64,000 nucleotides of DNA from positions 1 through 64,000 of the forward strand of contig NZ_PCDP01000002.1 in the NCBI RefSeq assembly GCF_003240585.1. The letters are read 5' to 3'. The DNA is from Arminella tubonensis (GTDB lineage Bacteria > Pseudomonadota > Alphaproteobacteria > Rhizobiales > Rhizobiaceae). The notes under the pieces are model-generated. The model made no database searches and had not been told where the DNA came from. It was given only the letters and a program-made list of their open reading frames with translations. Position 1 is the stretch's first letter; each line of letters begins with the position of its first letter. The position numbers and the translations under genes are program-made. Below are positions 8,670-15,276 of the stretch, piece by piece.

Positions 8670-9122
8670 TCACTCACGATCATGGGATCGGCTCTGGTTG
8701 GTAGAGGGCTTCGGATCGTCCGCTCCTGCTGAGATCGTTGTCGTCCTGCCGGAACTCTTCCATTTGCCTGAGACTGGGCTATGACGTGCGGCCTCAACAC
8801 GTAGAGCCTCTACGATGCTTTCTTTAGTGTGGGGCTTGGTGACAATTTCAAAGCCTTGCTCGTTGTCGCCGATCAGGTCTGGGTTGCCCGTGACGTAGAT
8901 GACAGCAACGCCGAAGCCCTTTTCCAGTTTCTGGGCTATTTTAGGACCTGTCAAACCGTCGGCCAGCCTGACATCCACAAATGCAAGGTCCGCTTCATTC
9001 GCCAGCTCCAAGGCTTCTCGTTCACATGTAGCGATGCCCACGACTTGATGGCCATCAGCCAAGAGAGCCGCTTCGATATCCAAGGCGATCACGCACTCAT
9101 CTTCAACGATCAGCGCCCGCAT
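8670..9122 (-). CDS. Single-domain response regulator (CheY-like)
   Basis: Residues 1-115 form a receiver domain: RALIVEDECVIALDIEAALL at the start holds the acidic pair, DLAFVDVRLADG the phospho-acceptor aspartate, YVTG the conserved Thr, and TKPHTKE the conserved Lys. The last 35 residues are a Ser/Thr-rich tail with no output domain. Such receivers with the VRLADG and VTGNP patterns commonly act with HWE-family kinases in rhizobia, but no kinase is adjacent. AGGAG eight bases before the ATG fixes the start. It leads a three-gene operon with a hypothetical gene and a BON-like gene. Confidence 0.85.
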   Translation of the reverse strand: MRALIVEDECVIALDIEAALLADGHQVVGIATCEREALELANEADLAFVDVRLADGLTGPKIAQKLEKGFGVAVIYVTGNPDLIGDNEQGFEIVTKPHTKESIVEALRVEAARHSPVSGKWKSSGRTTTISAGADDPKPSTNQSRSHDRE

Positions 9123-9376
9123 ATCATTTCTCCTGTTTTATCCAATCCAACCGATCCGGACTTTCGAGGAGGATAGTGCGCCAATCCAGACTATCGATAA
9201 CCGTTGGACCATTGCCGGGAAACCTCAGACTTTAGTCGGACACGGGCGATCCGGAGACATAAAAACAGCCTTCAGGCGTTCGGACCTATCAAAATGACTT
9301 CACGGCCGCGCGTCGGTATTGACCATGGAGAAATATACGATAGCTCTCACCTGCCAAAGCCTCAGTTAGGGTCGTC

Positions 9377-10801
9377 ATGTCGAGGGGTTCAACACTGCCA
9401 TCGTCATCGAAACTGGTCTTCAGCACATGGGGCTCTCAATCGCTTGCCAGAAAATTCCTTCTGCTCGGCAGTGTCGTCTCGATAGTGGTGATGGGGGTGG
9501 TGGGCGCAGTGGTCACCAGTCTCATCGAAGACGCCGTTACACGAAATTCTGCTGCAGCGACGGCTCTCTACGTCGACAGCGTAATCGCTCCCCTTCTTCC
9601 CGACATGCAAACGACCGAGGTCCTGGATGATACGGTCACACGCGCGCTCGATGAAACTCTTGGCGAAGGCGCTCTCGGAGATCGGCTGATTTCCTTCCGC
9701 CTTTGGCGGGGCGATGGCACAATCTTGTACTCGAACAACCGAGACATGACGGGACGGCGTTTCGCCGTAAACTACAATCTGAAGACCGCGTTTGGCGGCA
9801 GCATGGTTGCCGAGTTCGACAAACTCGACGATCCTGAGGATCAGGAAGAAAAGGCGAGCGGCAAGCCCCTTCTCGAAATATACAACCCCGTTTTGCAGCC
9901 TTGGTCAGGTAAGGTGGTGGCGGTCGCCGAATTCTATGAAATTGCCGACGGTTTCCAACACAGCCTGCAAAAGGCGAGAACTCGCAGTTGGTTAGCTGTA
10001 GCAGGCTCCACCCTCATTTTTTTTCTGGCACTTTCGATCATCGTACTTCGCGGCAGCTCCACAATCGAAAGCCAACGCTCTGCTCTCAAACAGCGCGTGA
10101 AAGATCTGTCCGCTCTTCTGCAACAGAACGAAGCGCTTCGCGCTCGCGTCCAACATGCGTCTCAAATGGCGACGGAAACAAACGAACGCTTTCTCAGGCG
10201 ACTGGGTGCTGATCTTCACGACGGTCCTGCGCAATTGATCGCCCTCGCCTCGTTGCGGATCGACAGCGAAGCTTTGACCAGCCCCGGAGCCTATGCAGAT
10301 AAACGGGAAAAGGAGATCGCCTCGATAAAGTCAACCCTCGATGACGCGATGAGAGAGATCAGAGACATTTGCAGAGGCCTTGTCTTGCCGCAGATTGAAA
10401 CGCTGTCTCTTAGTGAGCTTCTCGACAGGGTCGTTCTTTCTCACCAGCAACGTACCGGGACCACCGTAAGCCTGACAAATCTGACGCATCCTCCGACGTT
10501 AACACAGACCGCAAAGATATGCGTCTACCGTTTCGTTCAGGAAGCGCTGAATAATGCTTTCCGCCATGGCGGGGGTGTGGAACAGAGCGTCCATGCCATC
10601 GCAAGAGGTCCGAAGCTTACGATTGAGGTTAGGGACAGGGGCGATGGCTTTGATCTTCAAAGTTTGCCTACCACCAGCCTCGGGCTGGCCGGACTGAAAG
10701 AGCGGGTCGAAAGCCTCGGCGGCGAATTCGAAATTACGACGTCCCCCGAAGGGACCACCGTTCGGATGTCCCTCAATACGTCGGAACTGGAGACGATATG
10801 A
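9377..10801 (+). CDS. NarX/DegS-type sensor histidine kinase
   Basis: The 474-residue protein has a first membrane span at about 27-49, an extracytoplasmic sensor of about 155 residues, a second span at about 205-224, a coiled linker, and a HisKA_3 dimerisation domain with the phospho-acceptor in LGADLHDGPAQLIAL (His281). The ATPase part includes VQEALNNAFRHGGG (N box), VRDRGDGFD (G1) and LGLAGLKERVESLGG. It should sense an outside signal and phosphorylate the response regulator whose start overlaps its stop by four bases (ATGA, 10798-10801). The signal cannot be inferred. The start has only a weak ribosome site. Confidence 0.9.
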   Translation: MSRGSTLPSSSKLVFSTWGSQSLARKFLLLGSVVSIVVMGVVGAVVTSLIEDAVTRNSAAATALYVDSVIAPLLPDMQTTEVLDDTVTRALDETLGEGALGDRLISFRLWRGDGTILYSNNRDMTGRRFAVNYNLKTAFGGSMVAEFDKLDDPEDQEEKASGKPLLEIYNPVLQPWSGKVVAVAEFYEIADGFQHSLQKARTRSWLAVAGSTLIFFLALSIIVLRGSSTIESQRSALKQRVKDLSALLQQNEALRARVQHASQMATETNERFLRRLGADLHDGPAQLIALASLRIDSEALTSPGAYADKREKEIASIKSTLDDAMREIRDICRGLVLPQIETLSLSELLDRVVLSHQQRTGTTVSLTNLTHPPTLTQTAKICVYRFVQEALNNAFRHGGGVEQSVHAIARGPKLTIEVRDRGDGFDLQSLPTTSLGLAGLKERVESLGGEFEITTSPEGTTVRMSLNTSELETI

Positions 10802-11433
10802 CCGGAGAAATCAAGATAGCGGTGATTGATGACCACCCGCTTTTCCGGGAAGGGGTTTCTCGAAGCCTGGCAGAGATCGAAGGATTTATGATCGTGGCTG
10901 AGGGAGGGAATTGCGAGGATGCGATCAGGATCGCCGAAACACTGAAGCCGGATGTCATTCTTATGGACATCTCCATGCCGGGCGGCGGCCTGGAAGCCTT
11001 ACGTCAGATACTTCAACGTGAACCTGAACAGAAAATAGTTATGCTGACTGTGTCTGAAATGAACGACGACGTAACCCGAGCACTCGATTATGGGGCGATG
11101 GGATATGCCTTGAAGGGCGTCGGATCGCGGCTGCTTGCAGAAATTATACGCACCGTTTCATCTGGCCGAACCTACGTCGCTCCTACACTGAGCGCTCAAT
11201 TGATCTCGACGGGTGGCAATTCGAAGCAAGCTCGAATGAGAAGGCTTACCGCTCGGGAGCGTGGCGTTCTCGAACTGGTTGCCCAAGGGCTGAGCAACAA
11301 ACACATTGCCATAAGGCTTGATCTGCACGAGAAGACCATCAAACATCACATGACTCAAATACTGGCGAAACTTGAAGTGTCCAATAGAACCGAAGCGGCG
11401 CTTGCCCTGCGCGATGCGGCCAACAACCATTAG
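10798..11433 (+). CDS. NarL/FixJ-family response regulator
   Basis: Residues 1-120 are a receiver domain with the acidic pair in VIDDHPLFREG, the acceptor aspartate in VILMDISMPGG and the Lys in GYALKGV. Residues 148-205 are a LuxR-type helix-turn-helix (LTARERGVLELVAQGLSNK, HEKTIKHHMTQILAKL). It is the transcriptional partner of the preceding kinase, with translational coupling through the ATGA overlap. Its stop overlaps the stop of the convergent Asn/Gly-rich gene, so the two 3' ends interlock. The target genes are unknown; the neighbouring secreted protein is a candidate by position only. Confidence 0.92.
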   Translation: MTGEIKIAVIDDHPLFREGVSRSLAEIEGFMIVAEGGNCEDAIRIAETLKPDVILMDISMPGGGLEALRQILQREPEQKIVMLTVSEMNDDVTRALDYGAMGYALKGVGSRLLAEIIRTVSSGRTYVAPTLSAQLISTGGNSKQARMRRLTARERGVLELVAQGLSNKHIAIRLDLHEKTIKHHMTQILAKLEVSNRTEAALALRDAANNH

Positions 11434-11948
11434 TGCAAAAAGCCTCGAAGTCTGTTCTCGTCGGATTTATATGCCGGGCGATTGACAATGGTTCGGCCTT
11501 TGGAATCCTTCATCACATAGCGGCCGTTCTGGATGGCCTCGCTCAATCCGTCAGGATGATGGACGGCAAGCGATGAATTGGTGTTCGCCGCTGAGCCCGT
11601 GCTGCTCGTTGCAGAAGTGCCGTTTCCGGTTTCAGAGCCGCTTGCTCCTGAATCGGAGTTTGTTGATCCATTGGAATTGGTGCCTTGGCTTTTTCCCGAA
11701 TTACCATTGCTACTGCCGTTCCCATTCCCATTCCCGTTCCCGTTATTGCCTGATTTGCCGTTCCCCGACCCGTTGCCACCACCGTTTCCGTTTCCGTTTC
11801 CGTTGCCCCCGCCATTACCATTGTTGCCGCTGTTCTTTGCCTCTGCAGCGTCGGGTTCGAGTTGGACGGCAAAACCCCTTTGCGCCACCCGAAGGGGAGC
11901 CACCGCGAAGGCCGTGAACAATGTTAAAAATAATCTTCGTGAAAACAT
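11430..11948 (-). CDS. Secreted Asn/Gly-repeat protein
   Basis: The 172-residue product starts with an N-terminal signal peptide (MFSRRLFLTLFTAFAVAPL), followed by about 75 residues made almost only of Gly, Asn and Ser in irregular GNGNGNG runs, a Ser/Thr/Ala-rich stretch, and a short conserved-looking tail (NGRYVMKDSKGRTIVNRP). A TTG four codons upstream is an alternative start. The repeat resembles a flexible spacer or matrix protein rather than an enzyme. Exported low-complexity proteins with a short folded tail are known in rhizobia, but I cannot assign a role. It faces the two-component genes tail to tail with a four-base overlap. Confidence 0.75.
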   Translation of the reverse strand: MFSRRLFLTLFTAFAVAPLRVAQRGFAVQLEPDAAEAKNSGNNGNGGGNGNGNGNGGGNGSGNGKSGNNGNGNGNGNGSSNGNSGKSQGTNSNGSTNSDSGASGSETGNGTSATSSTGSAANTNSSLAVHHPDGLSEAIQNGRYVMKDSKGRTIVNRPAYKSDENRLRGFLH

Positions 11949-12000
11949 CGAGCATTCCAAAAGTTGATTTTCTCACCGTTGAGTTCCTACGCAAGGGCAG

Positions 12001-12029
12001 CGCCTCAGATTACATTCGAGGCGTTTTGT
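12001..12029 (+). terminator. Orphan intrinsic-terminator-like hairpin
   Basis: CGCCTC (12001-12006) pairs with GAGGCG (12018-12023) and is followed by TTTTG. It points along the plus strand, yet no plus-strand gene ends just before it; the nearest ended at 11433. It may close a small transcript that starts opposite the 5' end of the Asn/Gly-rich gene. Confidence 0.4.
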
Positions 12030-12214
12030 CGTCAAAAGATGTAGCTCAGACTATGGTCTGAACATTCCTTCCAAAGGCGGGGTGAAGAGTTGGACTGAAG
12101 TCCTACCGCGGAACGACCGCCCCCAGATCGCGTTTGCGCGCCAGAAACCCCGCTGCAGGAGTAACTGATTTGCGCCCTTGATGGTACACGTTTCTCGACC
12201 GCGCCGGCCACCCG

Positions 12215-12583
12215 ATGCGAAGGCCGATTTTCTGCGGCCGCCTTCACATTGCCGGCAATCTTCGAGCTGCATTGAAGATCGTAGAACCAAGCCCGCAGTG
12301 CTTTGGTCTGGCAGACCGTGTTCTCGCGCGGGCAAAGGAGTACGGCGACGTTCGCGTCCTCGGTGCTGCCGACCCATTTTCCCCTGCCGGAACCGCACTC
12401 GATGAGGCCCTGGCCGCCCTTATGGTCGAGATGAAGATCTGCGCTGCAGCCTCTTCAAAGGATCGCATCGTTGCCACCGTCTTAGTCGTCAAGCTGATAC
12501 CCAATCATGTGACGATCAGCGGCCTGAGCGCAGAGGCGACGGCCTACGAACCTGGACCAAAGTCTGATCCCTTGTTGGACTGA
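12215..12583 (+). CDS. Doubtful hypothetical protein
   Basis: This 122-codon frame has coding-like runs (ALDEALAALMVEMKICAAA and KLIPNHVTISGL) but no ribosome site, and the N-terminal part looks random. The opposite strand is also open. It may be the end of a decayed gene. I do not recognise it. Confidence 0.25.
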   Translation: MRRPIFCGRLHIAGNLRAALKIVEPSPQCFGLADRVLARAKEYGDVRVLGAADPFSPAGTALDEALAALMVEMKICAAASSKDRIVATVLVVKLIPNHVTISGLSAEATAYEPGPKSDPLLD

Positions 12584-12594
12584 AGCCCAACTGC

Positions 12595-12619
12595 GGAACA
12601 TCTGATGTTACTTGCTGTT
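12595..12619 (+). promoter_or_regulatory. EcfG-type promoter for the glycine-zipper gene
   Basis: GGAAC at 12595-12599 and GTT at 12617-12619 are separated by 17 bases, matching the EcfG class. The site lies about 70 bases before the ATG at 12688 and in the right direction. Confidence 0.55.
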
Positions 12620-12687
12620 TTCCGTATATCTCCATCGTCTGATCTCCAATGACGTCGGGGTATATTTACGAAACCAAGGAGAGTGTC

Positions 12688-13086
12688 ATGAAGATTAAAC
12701 TTATCGCAACTGCAATCAGCGTGCTGGGGCTGGCGACTGGGACGGTTTATGCCGGGTCGTCGGCAGTCAATGGTGCCGCTGGCGGTGCTGTAACTGGAGC
12801 CATTGTCGGGGGTCCCATTGGAGCCGCTGTTGGTGGCGTCACCGGCGCGATCGTCGGCGCTGCAATTGATCCGCCCCCCGAGCGGGTCGTTACCTACGTG
12901 CAGCAACAGCCGCTGCCAAGCGAGGAAGTGGTCGTGCGGGATCATGTTGTCGTCGGCGAGCCCCTGGCGCGCACTATCGTTGTAACGCCGGTGCCTGAAA
13001 GTCCCGACTACGCCTACGCTATCGTCAACCATCAGCGCGTGATTGTTCAGCCGTCTTCAAGAAAGGTTGTTCGGGTCCTTGACTGA
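12688..13086 (+). CDS. Exported glycine-zipper protein, DUF1236 type
   Basis: The 132-residue product has a cleavable signal peptide (MKIKLIATAISVLGLATG ending near VYAG), a glycine-zipper stretch (AAGGAVTGAIVGGPIGAAVG), and a C-terminal strand-rich unit with YAIVNHQRVIV typical of DUF1236. Glycine zippers often insert in or lie on membranes; the exact role of DUF1236 is unknown. AAGGAG seven bases before the ATG sets the start rather than the ATG 13 codons earlier. An EcfG-type promoter precedes it and a GC-rich dyad follows the stop. The small secreted protein gene at 13161 may be co-transcribed. Confidence 0.8.
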   Translation: MKIKLIATAISVLGLATGTVYAGSSAVNGAAGGAVTGAIVGGPIGAAVGGVTGAIVGAAIDPPPERVVTYVQQQPLPSEEVVVRDHVVVGEPLARTIVVTPVPESPDYAYAIVNHQRVIVQPSSRKVVRVLD

Positions 13087-13097
13087 ACCGAGACCGG

Positions 13098-13114
13098 AGA
13101 GCGGGACCCGCTCT
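13098..13114 (+). repeat. GC-rich perfect dyad after the glycine-zipper gene
   Basis: AGAGCGGG and CCCGCTCT face each other around a single A, 12 bases after the stop codon. There is no T-run, so it may trim or stabilise the mRNA rather than end transcription. Confidence 0.35.
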
Positions 13115-13160
13115 GCGTGCTTATAGCCTGCGGCAATGCCGCCTCACCCTGGAGAACATT

Positions 13161-13445
13161 ATGAAGAACGCTCTCATCGCTTGCGCAGTCGGGCTTGCAG
13201 GACTTCTGTCGACGTCGGTGCCGATGCAAGCCCAATCGCTCACCATCACAACCGACGACGGTCAGTCCTACCATCATCCCCGCTACCATCGCGACGATGA
13301 CTATCGCCCGGCTCACCGCCGATGGGATACTGACTATCAGGAGCAGGATCGGCCTTACCGACATCACGCAGGCTGCTTTGTAAAGACGGTGGAGCAGCAT
13401 CATGACGGAATGACTGTCGTCAAGAAGACCCGCGTCTGTCGCTAG
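13161..13445 (+). CDS. Small secreted His/Asp/Tyr-rich protein
   Basis: The 94 residues begin with a clear signal peptide (MKNALIACAVGLAGLLSTSV, cleavage near MQAQ). The mature part is rich in His, Asp, Tyr and Arg (YHHPRYHRDDDYRPAHRRW) and ends with HAGCFVKTVEQHH and VVKKTRVCR. The two cysteines could form a disulfide. The His/Asp clusters might bind metal, but that is a guess. GGAG precedes the ATG. It follows the DUF1236 gene by 74 bases on the same strand, as such small exported proteins often do in rhizobia. Confidence 0.7.
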   Translation: MKNALIACAVGLAGLLSTSVPMQAQSLTITTDDGQSYHHPRYHRDDDYRPAHRRWDTDYQEQDRPYRHHAGCFVKTVEQHHDGMTVVKKTRVCR

Positions 13446-13508
13446 TCAACTCTCCGGATAACGCTGGCGATCTGTGGGGCAGCTCACCTAACAGCAGCAG
13501 GTTTGGTC

Positions 13509-13781
13509 ATGAAGTATGGATTTCGTTCGTTCGCCGGGACATTGACAGCAATGTTGTTGGTAGCGGGATTGGCACAAGGAACCCTCGTCCATCCCCCGAA
13601 GAGCTCTGATAAACAAAAACCATACGCGACCTTGTCAAGCTCGACCAAGACAGATCGTCTAGCCTCGAACGTGTCGGCGTCTTTCAAGCCGATACCAGCG
13701 GCGCGCCGGAAAGTTCGTGTAGTCGGCGCGCCGTTTCTCCCTGATGAAAACCAAAGGCTGGTGTTTCCAGGGCGAGATTGA
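13509..13781 (+). CDS. Small exported hypothetical protein
   Basis: The 90-residue product starts MKYGFRSFAGTLTAMLLVAG, a plausible signal peptide ending near AQGT, followed by a short basic Ser/Lys-rich mature part (KVRVVGAPFLPDENQRL). A TTG two codons earlier is in frame, but the ATG is preferred. I do not recognise the family. It is 63 bases after the previous small secreted protein. Confidence 0.5.
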   Translation: MKYGFRSFAGTLTAMLLVAGLAQGTLVHPPKSSDKQKPYATLSSSTKTDRLASNVSASFKPIPAARRKVRVVGAPFLPDENQRLVFPGRD

Positions 13782-14241
13782 CGGCAATGTACCTGCGCCT
13801 GTCGCAGGGCTCCTGTCTCAACCCGCAAATGCGGACGCGAAGTCCCCACCATACGAGTTGAGCTCAACGTCTAAAAAATGTTTGAACCTGAAGTATTGCC
13901 AACAGCCTAGGGCGTTCCTCTCCGCTCGTCCTCGAGGCAGAAATGCGCGCAGCGTTCATCAGATATTCTTTGTTCATCATTCTTCTAATCCTGTCATTGC
14001 CCAAGCTGCTGACGGAGACTGGAAGGTCGCAAAACCAGCCGTTCGGGGAAATATGCGCTCGTCAAAAGAGGCTGGATTACGGTCCATCCGTGGACATCGT
14101 GCGGAACGGAGCCTCGGTCTCGGCGGGCCGGAGAGGGCGCGTGCAGCTGGCACGAGGGGTTGAGAGCGTTTCGACGTCGGTCTTGTCAATCGGGCTCAGC
14201 TCGTCCATTTTCGTGCTATATCGACTGAGGAGACGTGGAGC
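13782..14241. other. Region before the cold-shock gene
   Basis: A possible frame starts at 13943 (MRAAFIRYSLFIILLILSL, one membrane-like segment) but runs through the cold-shock start and degenerates, so it is not called. The cold-shock mRNA leader probably lies in the last 100 bases. Confidence 0.35.
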
Positions 14242-14451
14242 GTGCCAACAGGTATTGTGAAATGGTTCAATGGCGAAAAGGGTTACGGCTTCATAAAGCC
14301 GGATGATGGATCACCGGACGTGTTTGTTCACATCTCTGCCCTTGAACGCGCTGGCCTGCAAGACCTGCAGGACGGACAAAAGATCGAATATGAACTCAGC
14401 CAAAGCCGCAAAACGGGCAAATGGACCGCTGACAGTCTCGAAATCCTGTAG
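14242..14451 (+). CDS. cspA: Cold-shock protein (CspA family)
   Basis: The 69-residue protein is a single OB-fold cold-shock domain with RNP1 (GYGFIKP) and RNP2 (DVFVHIS) motifs, starting PTGIVKWFNGEKG. It binds single-stranded nucleic acid and serves as an RNA chaperone or anti-terminator. The start is GTG, with GAGGAGA eight bases upstream. A second cold-shock gene lies at 21929. Rhizobia carry several such paralogues, only some induced by cold; the regulation here is not visible. Confidence 0.95.
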   Translation: MPTGIVKWFNGEKGYGFIKPDDGSPDVFVHISALERAGLQDLQDGQKIEYELSQSRKTGKWTADSLEIL

Positions 14452-15276
14452 ATCATAAGGACCCGATCCGTAAACGGACAATGGTGCGATCCGCGCCGGT
14501 GGTTTTGGAGTATGCACGCGCTGCCGTCTACCTGTTGCAGATTATGATTGTTTCGAACAATGCAAAGGGGATTCAAATTCCTGTTCGTCCTCGGACCTTT
14601 CTTTCTCTCGCGAACAACAAAAAGCAATCTGTCAGGACACACGTGCCCCTCGCGGAAACTATTTGCGGCCACTCGCCGCCTGGAAGAGAATAGAGGCACC
14701 GACCCACGCGTCTCTTTTGCGTAACTCGCTATCATTTCAGCTTTTTGTCCAAGATCATCGCCTCAACGACGCTCCTGAGGACGCCACCTTTGCTTGGAGC
14801 GGCCCGGCCTCCCCGACGGCTCCTGCCAGCCGATCGGGGCGACGATGTTCTAGGCACAATCGCCGCGGCAAGCAGCATCGACCTTAGCCTTCCGTGTGAA
14901 GCGCGAGCGATGCTCGGAGCCGCCTCAACACCTTTCGACCGCATGCATGCGGCGCAGGCGTCGAAACGACGCAACTTAGGTGCTTGACCGTCATATATTA
15001 ACGGCGCCTAATATTAATGCGGCGGCCCTGATTCGAAATGACCCTTGCTGGTCGGGCCCGTCACCTTAACCGGTGGCGGGTCTTTGTCGTTTCCGGGCCG
15101 CAAATGCGGTACCGTTCTTTAGGCTGGCACGGCCCCGGCTGTCAGCATCGCGCAATAGTTCAATTCTTTCATCATGCATTTTCAGGCGTGACAAGCCGCT
15201 CTTTGAATGCAAGGACGATCGCTGTCGGTTGCAGCCGGCCATTGCGAATAGAACCGCCAAATGGAATGGCGGCTCT
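14452..15276. other. Long intergenic stretch, nothing convincing
   Basis: Frames of 60-90 codons exist on both strands, often overlapping, with no ribosome sites or motifs. The convergent ends of the cold-shock gene (plus) and the autotransporter gene (minus) border it. Confidence 0.4.

Noticed and set aside
11573..11967. Plus-strand frames rich in Pro/Phe/Leu opposite the Asn/Gly-rich gene
   Set aside because: They are antisense readings of the GGN/AAY repeat; the minus frame has the signal peptide and a sensible start.
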